From NCBI GenBank assembly GCA_965660145.1, contig CBFHYX010000004.1:62001-126000 (forward strand): a DNA stretch of 64,000 bases. Direction: 5' to 3'. Position numbers and translations under genes: made by a program. Below the pieces are notes generated by a model, which ran no database searches, had not been told where the DNA came from, and saw only the letters and a list, made by a program, of their open reading frames with translations. This stretch comes from JABURQ01 sp029243145. GTDB taxonomy: Bacteria; Planctomycetota; Planctomycetia; Planctomycetales; Planctomycetaceae. Shown here one piece after another: positions 1 to 7,614 of this stretch (positions within the stretch are counted from its first letter, which is position 1; each line of letters starts with the position of its first letter).

Positions 1-200
1 GATCTCCTGACCCCGTCAAACAGCTTGTTCTATAGGTTTTGTTGAGTGTTTTCACTGTAGCGTCTTTCGTGTTTCCTGAATTTCAGAGATCCCTATTGAA
101 CGCACAATCACAACGGGATATTGTGCGGATTCTGAAAGTGTTGCCCGCACTCGATATTGTTGTATTGATCTCAACATAACTCGAAGGGGAGGCGGCCACG

Positions 201-1244
201 ATGCAAAAGTGCTCTACAGAATTTCAAACATGCTGGAAACCAAGTTCGCGAAAAAGGGTTGGTTTCACTCTCATTGAGCTACTGGTGGTCATCGCAATTA
301 TTGCGGTCTTGGTCGCCATTATTTTGCCGGCAGTGCAGTACGCTCGGGCCGCGGCTCGACGAGCAACATGTCAAAACCATCTCAAGCAGATTGGTTTGGC
401 GTTTCATAACCATGCTTCAACGTATGATGAACGCTTGCCACGCTTGGGAATTCCGAAGTTCAAGAATCATCCCCTCGAACGATATTTATGGGCGGTCACT
501 CTGCTGCCGTTCATTGAAGAAGAAAGTATCTATAATGAGATGGAGGCGAATCCTTCTAATCCTGCCCCTGAAATCGATATAGAAACTTATCCGTGTCCCG
601 ATGACATCACGACGAACAACAACCCAGCGCAACTTTCCTATGTCGTCAAAACGGGATATGCGGGACGTGGTGGAGCGTATCCTCCCTCATTTTTTGGGAA
701 GTCGGGTTCTTACTCCAGTCCTTATAGCATCTTGCTGATTTACACAGGGCGACACGATATTAGAAAAGCGGATGGCGGGTTTGAATCGGGAGTCTTTTGG
801 CCGGACAAAGACCTGAGAATTTCGGCAATTTCTCTGCATGATGGTGCGACTAATACGGTGGCTGCCTCTGAAAATATTTATGCTCGGGGCTGGGCGACCA
901 AGGTGCTCTACGATGACCCGCCAGCGAGTAATTATTATCCCTCATGTAGCCCATCTGCCGGTGATGTTGCCTTCGGGATTGGCGATGATGGAATTCAGCT
1001 CGAAGGAGAGACGTCTGCGGGGAACGATACCGCCATCCCGACTTCGCTCAAGATCATCTCCACGAATTTAGAACATCATGGGATCAATAAGGCCGTCAAA
1101 CATCCTGCGGGAGGAGTTGACGGATTTATCTCTGCTCCGAATTCGCACCACGCAGGAGGGGTCCACATGCTTTGGGTAGACGGTCGAGTGACGTTCGTTT
1201 CAGAAAATGTTGATGCTTTCGTTTATGCTCGATCTCTGACTTGA
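201..1244 (+). CDS. DUF1559 pseudopilin-like exported protein
   Basis: This 347-aa protein has a type IV prepilin-like N-terminus: a basic leader, then GFTLIELLVVIAIIAVL at about residues 21-37, with Gly-Phe at the prepilin peptidase cleavage site and Glu at mature position 5. The segment after it (RAAARRATCQNHLKQIGLAFHNH) is the usual start of DUF1559. The C-terminus has the H-x9-DG signature (HAGGVHMLWVDG). Planctomycetes carry tens to hundreds of such proteins and their role is unsettled; surface or pseudopilus-like structures are suspected. A strong Shine-Dalgarno (GGGGAGG, 187-193) fixes the ATG start. The gene stands alone, and its 3' end faces the thioredoxin gene across a shared hairpin. 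Family assignment is secure; the function is not known. Confidence 0.95.
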   Translation: MQKCSTEFQTCWKPSSRKRVGFTLIELLVVIAIIAVLVAIILPAVQYARAAARRATCQNHLKQIGLAFHNHASTYDERLPRLGIPKFKNHPLERYLWAVTLLPFIEEESIYNEMEANPSNPAPEIDIETYPCPDDITTNNNPAQLSYVVKTGYAGRGGAYPPSFFGKSGSYSSPYSILLIYTGRHDIRKADGGFESGVFWPDKDLRISAISLHDGATNTVAASENIYARGWATKVLYDDPPASNYYPSCSPSAGDVAFGIGDDGIQLEGETSAGNDTAIPTSLKIISTNLEHHGINKAVKHPAGGVDGFISAPNSHHAGGVHMLWVDGRVTFVSENVDAFVYARSLT

Positions 1245-1349
1245 GCTGGGCATAAGAAAGGTGAGGCACTCAACGGAAGCGGTCCACAGGGTGGTGGTGG
1301 GCAGAATCCTCGAGGACAATACTGAAAGCCGATCGCAGAACGAACGCAA

Positions 1350-1389
1350 AAACGCGGAACTCTCGGGTTATCGAGAAAATTCCGCGTTT
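1350..1389. terminator. Bidirectional rho-independent terminator between convergent genes
   Basis: Arms AAACGCGGAA (1350-1359) and TTCCGCGTTT (1380-1389) are perfect complements. An inner TCTCG/CGAGA pair extends the stem. On the minus strand the stem is followed by a short T run, so it best serves the thioredoxin gene, but it can also stop transcripts of the DUF1559 gene. Confidence 0.8.
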
Positions 1390-1423
1390 GAGTCGTGTGC
1401 AATCATGAATGTCTCGAAAGACT

Positions 1424-1879
1424 CTATTTCAGTTCGCGGGAACCAGATGCCGTCTGGATTTGATGAGCTTTCAAGCCTTTGGCCAGAATCTTGTAATAGT
1501 CCTCACTCTTGGCGAATCCATCTTTGCGTGAGAGGACATCGGCTTCCGTCGAGATCACAATCGAGCTGGGAATGCCTTTCACTTCCAACGCTTGGGCAAT
1601 AGGTTTCGATTTGTCGAAATCGAGATGGACGGGTACGAAGCGTTCATTGATCGCAGCGACCATCTCTTTTTCTGAGAGGGTCGTGTTTTCCATCTTTTTG
1701 CAGAAAGTACACCACTCAGCACCAAAAACAATCAAGATGGGACGCCCTGTTTGCATGGCTTTCGAGCGTGCTTTCAGTAAGTCAGTTTCCCAGTTGATGC
1801 CGTTTTTGGGTGGTGACGCATTGCCGATGGCAACACACACAACAAGAGTTAAAGCAGCCACTGCGATTCGGGACAACAT
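1424..1879 (-). CDS. Exported thioredoxin-family protein
   Basis: This 151-aa protein starts with a cleavable-type signal peptide (hydrophobic residues 5-18, likely cut near NAS-PP) and then has a single thioredoxin domain. The redox motif is W56-C57-T-F-C60, inside the typical ILIVFGAEWCTFCKKME context. A Gly-Ile-Pro follows at the cis-proline position (VKGIPSSIVI). A periplasmic disulfide reductase or oxidase role is expected from the family (Thioredoxin_7/DsbD-gamma type). The TFC dipeptide between the cysteines is unlike the GPC of cytoplasmic thioredoxin. The gene is monocistronic, with its terminator directly downstream. No partner DsbD is visible in the window, so the electron donor is unknown. 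Confidence 0.92.
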   Translation of the reverse strand: MLSRIAVAALTLVVCVAIGNASPPKNGINWETDLLKARSKAMQTGRPILIVFGAEWCTFCKKMENTTLSEKEMVAAINERFVPVHLDFDKSKPIAQALEVKGIPSSIVISTEADVLSRKDGFAKSEDYYKILAKGLKAHQIQTASGSRELK

Positions 1880-2146
1880 AACTTACCTCGATTGAGCCGA
1901 TAGATGATTCCTGAGTAGGAGATGCAAGACGCATGACTTACTCTTCCAATGGATTTATCGGACGCTGAGGCGTGCGTAATGTGTGGAATTGCTCACACTT
2001 TACGAAGAATCTGAGACCAACCAAGATATTACGAATGCGAAATCAGCTTAACATCAGAAGACACAACGTGTTATGGAGACCCTCTTGTTGGCGAGAGGGA
2101 TAGACCTCAGCGAAAAACTCTCGATGAAGATCGGCGTAATTTGGCG

Positions 2147-3817
2147 TTACCTAGGAAGATTCAGACCGGGAGGTAGGCTGGGAAGGCCAGGTATTCCGGG
2201 AACCGCTCCTCCCGGTGGGCCGCTGTTTTGGGACTCTTTGTCATCCGTACCTTTAGGTTGCACCAGTGAGGCTCGAGTGACTCGCAAGGCGTCCACATTT
2301 TCGGCAGGGACCACGTAGTACCAAGCTCCCAACCGTTTATTGAGTTCGTTGGCTTTTTCGATTCCCTGTTTGAGTTTCTCTTCAAACTCCTTCGTGTCTT
2401 TCTCAAATTGAATCAGTTCGTCTTCATAAGCCTTCTTGGCGATTTCGAAGTTGCTTTGAACATCGACTTCAGTCTCACCGGGACGAAGAGCGTTGAGTGG
2501 GGCATTCGGATCGAACGCTGCTGGTTCTTTAGGAGCTTGCGGTTCGGCAGGCTCGGCGCCCAGATAACTGGGTTCAAAGTTCACCTTTACAAACAAATAT
2601 CGCGATTGTTGCTTCTCATCGCCGTCATTTTGAGGTTCGGTGGTTTCGTCTTCATCCTCGGACTTCACGGTTTTCGAAGATTGATCTTCCTCTTTCGAGG
2701 TGCCGATTTCGATTTCTTTTAAGTCTCCGGTGAACACCTTGCCGAAATGCAGCTCATAGACGAGACCTTCGTTGGTCGCGGCATAGAAACTACCCTCTTG
2801 AGCGATAATACCAAGCTGGTTTTCTTCTTGGGGGATCAAGTAATATCCTCGTTCAGCCAAGTCTCCACGGATGTTGGCAATCATGAGAGGATTGCGGGCC
2901 GCTTCGGGAGTCACGCTCAGTTCGGGAGTCAGGCCTTCAGGTTTCGGGCGGACTCCGATGATTTTGGTATCGACAAGTGCCGAAACCAACGCCTTGACGG
3001 CATCATTGTTCACTTCTTCGGTCTCTGGTTTGAGATCTTTGAGATTCCAGGGTTCACCAAATTTCTCACGAGTGACGTCGAATTCTTCGACATCGGTCGG
3101 ACCTTTGTAAGTTTGACCGGTTTCTTTATCGGTGATCTCGGCAATCGTGTATTTATTGATGATGATATCGGTGACGGTATCTCGTTCGATTTTGAGCAGA
3201 TCAGTATCGATCCAATCCTGAAACTTTGTGCTCAGATCGACTTCAAACTCGGCAACATAGGTTTCCTTCTCTCCCGGAGCACGTACATAGAACGCTCCTG
3301 GTTTTTCCGGATACTCGTTGCCGATAATGAAATCGGCCAGTATTTCGTCAGCTTTGCGGATCGTGATACGGTCTCCGCGACCTTTGAGAATTTCATCGTT
3401 ATCCGAAGCCGGGTCGGCAACGCCGTACTCTGTGTGATCGGATTCTCGTCGGCTGATGAGTGCGCCGCGTTTGATACCGATGATCGAGGAGGCCGTTTTG
3501 GCAAGTTGTTCGGTGGCATCGGCGGGATAATTGTTATGGCTGGGAATTCTCCAGGCTCCATCGACTTGTTCGACTTCAAACGAGGAAATTGTGGCCTGAT
3601 CTTCATTGAAGACCGTGACCTTGAGGCTGGTGGCGTCGTTGGGGTTGTTGAATTCGGGATAAAATTCTTCCCCCACCTTTTCGAACTCGGCCATCTCGGC
3701 AGGTTGGTTCTGCAGGTACGTCGTCACACCGAGAGCCACGGAAAGAGCGGCCACGGCTGCATAAATGATCGTACGCACGGATTGAGATTTCGATTCCGTT
3801 GAGTGGTGATCAGACAT
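2147..3817 (-). CDS. DUF4340 domain membrane-anchored protein
   Basis: This 556-aa protein has one N-terminal membrane anchor (about residues 15-33, TIIYAAVAALSVALGV) and a long periplasmic DUF4340 region, recognisable by repeats of the type SLKVTVFNEDQATISSFEVEQVDGAWRIPSH and the later DRITIRKADEILADFIIGNEYPE. The last 150 residues are charged and coiled-coil-like (KKAYEDELIQFEKDTKEFEEKLKQ in outline) and end in a Pro/Gly-rich tail. It is the last gene of the minus-strand cluster ATPase - fused permease/GldG - DUF4340, 60 bases after the permease gene. DUF4340 proteins regularly accompany Gld-type ABC exporters; the molecular function is unknown. Family and context are confident; the role is inferred. 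Confidence 0.88.
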   Translation of the reverse strand: MSDHHSTESKSQSVRTIIYAAVAALSVALGVTTYLQNQPAEMAEFEKVGEEFYPEFNNPNDATSLKVTVFNEDQATISSFEVEQVDGAWRIPSHNNYPADATEQLAKTASSIIGIKRGALISRRESDHTEYGVADPASDNDEILKGRGDRITIRKADEILADFIIGNEYPEKPGAFYVRAPGEKETYVAEFEVDLSTKFQDWIDTDLLKIERDTVTDIIINKYTIAEITDKETGQTYKGPTDVEEFDVTREKFGEPWNLKDLKPETEEVNNDAVKALVSALVDTKIIGVRPKPEGLTPELSVTPEAARNPLMIANIRGDLAERGYYLIPQEENQLGIIAQEGSFYAATNEGLVYELHFGKVFTGDLKEIEIGTSKEEDQSSKTVKSEDEDETTEPQNDGDEKQQSRYLFVKVNFEPSYLGAEPAEPQAPKEPAAFDPNAPLNALRPGETEVDVQSNFEIAKKAYEDELIQFEKDTKEFEEKLKQGIEKANELNKRLGAWYYVVPAENVDALRVTRASLVQPKGTDDKESQNSGPPGGAVPGIPGLPSLPPGLNLPR

Positions 3818-3877
3818 GGTGGATTATTTCGTCTTTCGGAATGATACTTGATAAAGCTTGGCCAGTTGGTTGGCGAT

Positions 3878-6553
3878 TCAGCGAACGGCTCTTTCGGGGG
3901 AGACGTTCTTTTTCTCGGAGAGCAGGATGGTTGTCATCATCACGAGCCCCAACACCACTGCCGGTAGTGGAGAAAGAAACAAGGCCTGATAGCGTGCTCG
4001 CTCTTCGATGTCGTGAATCTGTCTTTCCATCCCTCGCGTGATCGCTTTGACCTTCTTGTTCTTCTCCCGATCAATATTGGCTTGTGCCACTTGCACACGT
4101 CGTTGCTCAGCCCGCGCCACGTTTTCGAGTTGTGCTTGCTTGGTGCCACGATCAAGGTTCGGGTTGGCGTTGATCTTTTCCCGTTCTGTATTGAATCGTG
4201 CTTTCGCTAATTCGAGTTGTTTTTCGGCTTCTTCTTCCGCCGAACGCTCTTCTTCATTCTTCTCGCGAATAAATTCGTCACGTTGCTGCTGCAATTTCGT
4301 CAGCATTCGCATCGTGGGGCGACGTTTTCTGAGTTCCAGATACGTATCATCTCCCGCCAGCGAATCAATGCAGTTCATCAGAAAACTGACATTATCGAAT
4401 TCGAACGGTAAGCCACCGTCCCCGCGTATGATAAAGAACCAGTCGGAAATCATGTCGATATCGGCGACGAAGATGGCGTTAACCATTCCTTCCTCTTCAA
4501 TATGTGCTGCCAGAACTTGAGCATACTTGTCGAGTTCGGGATTCGTGACGGGGGTCACCATCGCTGCCGGTGAGAAAGTTGAGGGATCGAATGATTGGCT
4601 GGCAAAGTCTTTCCACTCGAGTGCGGTGGAGCGAACGCTACTGGTGAGTAGTGGAGTAAATGTTCGTCCGTTATCCATGTTTTCACGCTGTTGAATACGT
4701 CCCGAGTAGGCGAGCAGAAGTTCTTGCATGCCCGAGGTGATCGCCGATTTATCGCTGATCGATTTGTAGCTGTCGCTACTTTCATTGGTGACGAAAATAA
4801 ATTCACCACCAAGGTCGAATTGGAGATGGGGGTTAAATTGATCCCACACAATTTCATCGTATTCCCACGCGATCTGGAGAATGTCTAATAACGAAGATGC
4901 TTTGCCATTATCGGCTTTCGGAGGTGCTTGCTGTCGGCCTCCTCCCATCATGCCCATCATCCCACCGCCGCCGGGAGTTGGCTTGGGAAGTTTCGGAGCG
5001 CCCACTAACATTCGCCGGCCACCACCCACCATTCGGCTCATGAAGAGAGGCACCGGGTCTTCAAAGATGACGACGGGCCGCCCCGCGCGAACGTACTCCA
5101 CAAAGTTTGTCATTTCATCTTGCAACAACGATGACGGCATGACGGCCAGCAGAACATCGAATTCATCTTTGGGAATTTTCCGAGAGGGATCGACCGCTTC
5201 CACATCGTAGTGCATTCTCAGAGTGGTCGTTAATTGCCATTCCCGTCCTTGTGAGTTGGGATCTGCCTGAATGACTTGGGCGTCGGTTTGCAAGATTCCA
5301 ATTTTGAGACGTTCTTCTTTGCTGACAGTCCCGATGGCTCGTGTGAGTTCGTATTCGAGAGGCAAGCCTTTTCCAAAAAACGGAATGACGACTTCGTCAT
5401 ACGAAGTGCGAACTAAGGCGCCCATGAAGACATCGATAGATTTGACGCGACCGTCAATCTCTCGTTGCAAACTCACGGGACGAATGCCGAGAGTCTCGGC
5501 TTCGTCGGAGTTTTCATCGTAGGGAGTCACCGAAACTTTGCGGACAGAAATTTTGTCTCCCCCCAATGAGTCGAGACGATCTAACAGGCTGATCAGAGTT
5601 TTTCGGGTTTCGATGTACTGCCGGGGAACTTCCGGGCTAATAAACGCCTGAATTTCGACAGGACGCGATTCGTCAAGTTCTGCTAACAAATCGCGAGTCG
5701 TCTCTGAAAGGGTGTAGAGCCCTTCTTCGGAGAGATCGTTTGGCTGAAGTGCGTAGGAGGCGGTGTAGGTTAATGCGATGAAAGTGACCATCAAGCAAAT
5801 CGCTCGTGCAAAATAATTCGAGACGGTTCCCGATTCCGCGGAGGAACTCCAGTGGCGATAGTTGATGACGATGAAGTTGAGGTACAACATCAACGCGGCG
5901 AAGGAGAGAAAATAGAGCACGCTGGACAATGAGATGAGACCGACTGAGAAGTCTCGCATGTTCTCGGCAACAGTGAGCGAACGCAGAAAGTTTGAAGTGG
6001 TGTCGAAGCTACCAAGACCCACCGGAATCACGCAAAAGACCGAACCCAGGACGAATGCGACAGGGGTGCTTTTCGTCACAGATGAGGCAAACATGCCGGC
6101 TGTTAATAGAGAAGCACCAGCTAACCAATAACCGAAGTAAGTTGCGAAAATGATTCCCCAATCGACATTCGAGCTGAGGCTCGCCAAAACTATCAATTGT
6201 GTGGTCGAGAAGAACAACGCGATGGTATAAATCGCCACGACCGACAGGTATTTTCCAATGACAATTTCTGTATCCGAGCCGGGGAGAGTGAAAAGAAGTT
6301 CATCGGTTCCTGAACGGCGTTCCTCGGCCCAAGTTGTCATTGTGATCGCCGGAACGATGAACAATAACAGCCACGGGAAGATCGCGGTCAGATGATCGAG
6401 AGTCGGCATGTTGTCGGTGAAAAATTCCGGTTGAAAAGCGAAATAGGTCGACGCGACAACAAACACGATGATGAACAGGTAGCCTAACAGGCCGGAGAAA
6501 TAGCTCATCACGTTGCGCTTGAAAACCGCCGAAATGACGTACCAGCGAATCAT
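3878..6553 (-). CDS. Fused ABC-2 permease / GldG-like protein
   Basis: This 891-aa protein counts from ATG at 6553, which is preceded by AGGAGAG; a TTG start at 6583 is possible but weaker. The N-terminal ~260 residues hold about six membrane segments of an ABC-2 (GldF-like) permease. A further membrane pass leads into a large periplasmic GldG-like domain (PVEIQAFISPEVPRQYIETR and onward), a charged coiled coil at about 770-850, and a last membrane helix near the C-terminus. In Flavobacterium GldF and GldG are separate; here they are one chain. A Gly/Met-rich insert (GGGGMMGMMGGG) interrupts the GldG domain. The ATPase gene lies 64 bases upstream, and the two together should form a complete exporter. 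The substrate is unknown, and gliding is not implied. Confidence 0.9.
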   Translation of the reverse strand: MIRWYVISAVFKRNVMSYFSGLLGYLFIIVFVVASTYFAFQPEFFTDNMPTLDHLTAIFPWLLLFIVPAITMTTWAEERRSGTDELLFTLPGSDTEIVIGKYLSVVAIYTIALFFSTTQLIVLASLSSNVDWGIIFATYFGYWLAGASLLTAGMFASSVTKSTPVAFVLGSVFCVIPVGLGSFDTTSNFLRSLTVAENMRDFSVGLISLSSVLYFLSFAALMLYLNFIVINYRHWSSSAESGTVSNYFARAICLMVTFIALTYTASYALQPNDLSEEGLYTLSETTRDLLAELDESRPVEIQAFISPEVPRQYIETRKTLISLLDRLDSLGGDKISVRKVSVTPYDENSDEAETLGIRPVSLQREIDGRVKSIDVFMGALVRTSYDEVVIPFFGKGLPLEYELTRAIGTVSKEERLKIGILQTDAQVIQADPNSQGREWQLTTTLRMHYDVEAVDPSRKIPKDEFDVLLAVMPSSLLQDEMTNFVEYVRAGRPVVIFEDPVPLFMSRMVGGGRRMLVGAPKLPKPTPGGGGMMGMMGGGRQQAPPKADNGKASSLLDILQIAWEYDEIVWDQFNPHLQFDLGGEFIFVTNESSDSYKSISDKSAITSGMQELLLAYSGRIQQRENMDNGRTFTPLLTSSVRSTALEWKDFASQSFDPSTFSPAAMVTPVTNPELDKYAQVLAAHIEEEGMVNAIFVADIDMISDWFFIIRGDGGLPFEFDNVSFLMNCIDSLAGDDTYLELRKRRPTMRMLTKLQQQRDEFIREKNEEERSAEEEAEKQLELAKARFNTEREKINANPNLDRGTKQAQLENVARAEQRRVQVAQANIDREKNKKVKAITRGMERQIHDIEERARYQALFLSPLPAVVLGLVMMTTILLSEKKNVSPERAVR

Positions 6554-6617
6554 GGTTTGCAGCTCTCCTGTGGAATGTTTCAAAAAAATAGAAGTTCAGA
6601 ACCGGTCTCGAACTTGG

Positions 6618-7385
6618 TCAAGAAGCGTTCGACGCGGTCGTGACACCGGTCAATTCGTGGAAGCAATTTTCCATCGCCTCCACATTGGAACCCATCTCGG
6701 AAGTGGGGCCATCGAGGACAACACGCCCGTTATTGATGAGAATCACACGGCTACAGACTGCGGCGACTTCCTGAAGGATATGAGTCGAGAGCAGGATCGT
6801 TTTGTGCTCACCAAGACTGAGAATTAATTCGCGGACACCGACGACCTGATTCGGATCAAGGCCACTGGTTGGTTCGTCGAGAATTAAAACTTCGGGATCG
6901 TGAAGCAGGGCTTGTCCCATGCCCACACGTTGTCGGAATCCTTTTGAGAGTTTACCGATCACTTTGCCCCAAACCGATTTCAGATCGCAACAATCAGCCA
7001 CGTATTCGAGTCGTTCTTCAAGTTTGACTCGTGACATGCCGCGGGCCTGTCCCATATTTCGCAGAAACGAAGCGGGAGTCATTTCGGTATAGAGCGGGCC
7101 ATTCTCGGGGAGATAGCCGAGCAGTTTGGCGGCTTCCAGTCGGTCGGAGGAGACGTGATGGTTGCCGATACGTGCCGAACCACTCGTGGGAGCGAGAAAG
7201 CCGCTGAGCATCTTCATGGTGGTCGATTTGCCGGCACCATTCGGGCCTAGAAATCCAGCCACTTCCCCTTTGGGAATTGTGAACGAGACTTTTTCAGCAG
7301 CCGCAAAATTACCGTAATGTTTTGTCAGATCGCGAGCTTCGATCATCATTTGATCGGAGTCTGACGTTTGCCGGTCTTCTGGCAT
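6618..7385 (-). CDS. ABC transporter ATP-binding protein (GldA-like)
   Basis: This 255-aa ATPase counts from ATG at 7385; a further ATG at 7349 and a TTG at 7424 are alternatives. The nucleotide-binding motifs are all intact: Walker A GPNGAGKST (residues 47-55), the signature LSKGFRQRVG, Walker B VLILDEPTSGLDP and the H-loop LLSTHI. The sequence type is that of drug- and Gld-type ABC-2 exporters. It is the first gene of the three-gene minus-strand operon with the fused GldFG permease and the DUF4340 protein, and it should energise that permease. Family is certain; the transported substrate cannot be read from the sequence. Confidence 0.95.
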   Translation of the reverse strand: MPEDRQTSDSDQMMIEARDLTKHYGNFAAAEKVSFTIPKGEVAGFLGPNGAGKSTTMKMLSGFLAPTSGSARIGNHHVSSDRLEAAKLLGYLPENGPLYTEMTPASFLRNMGQARGMSRVKLEERLEYVADCCDLKSVWGKVIGKLSKGFRQRVGMGQALLHDPEVLILDEPTSGLDPNQVVGVRELILSLGEHKTILLSTHILQEVAAVCSRVILINNGRVVLDGPTSEMGSNVEAMENCFHELTGVTTASNAS

Positions 7386-7564
7386 GGCGAGTCGGACCTT
7401 CAGATCTGGGGTGTGGGATCTCAAAATTGTGTATCAGTTGATCCAATCGGGGCATCCCGATCAATCTTTTATACGTTTAGAAATACTCCCCGCGTTGGAG
7501 ATTGTCCAGCGTGGCAGAAAAAACAGTCCGACCATTTTAATGAGGTCGTGGGATGATGAATCTG

Positions 7565-7600
7565 TCTCCCGCGAGTCAATCTGTCGCTTTCTCGGGGAGA
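7565..7600. other. Imperfect inverted repeat downstream of the SurA-like gene
   Basis: TCTCCCGCGAG (7565-7575) can pair with CTCGGGGAGA (7591-7600) with one bulge. It lies just past the stop of the minus-strand gene above it. There is no clear T run, so a terminator role is only possible. The rest of 7386-7614 shows no gene. Confidence 0.3.
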
Positions 7601-7614
7601 GATGGAGTCTGAAC

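Noticed and set aside
2747..3802. A 351-codon plus-strand open frame opposite the DUF4340 gene
   Set aside because: Its predicted protein is rich in Phe, Gly and Arg with no motif, and it lies fully antisense to a gene of a known family with normal composition.
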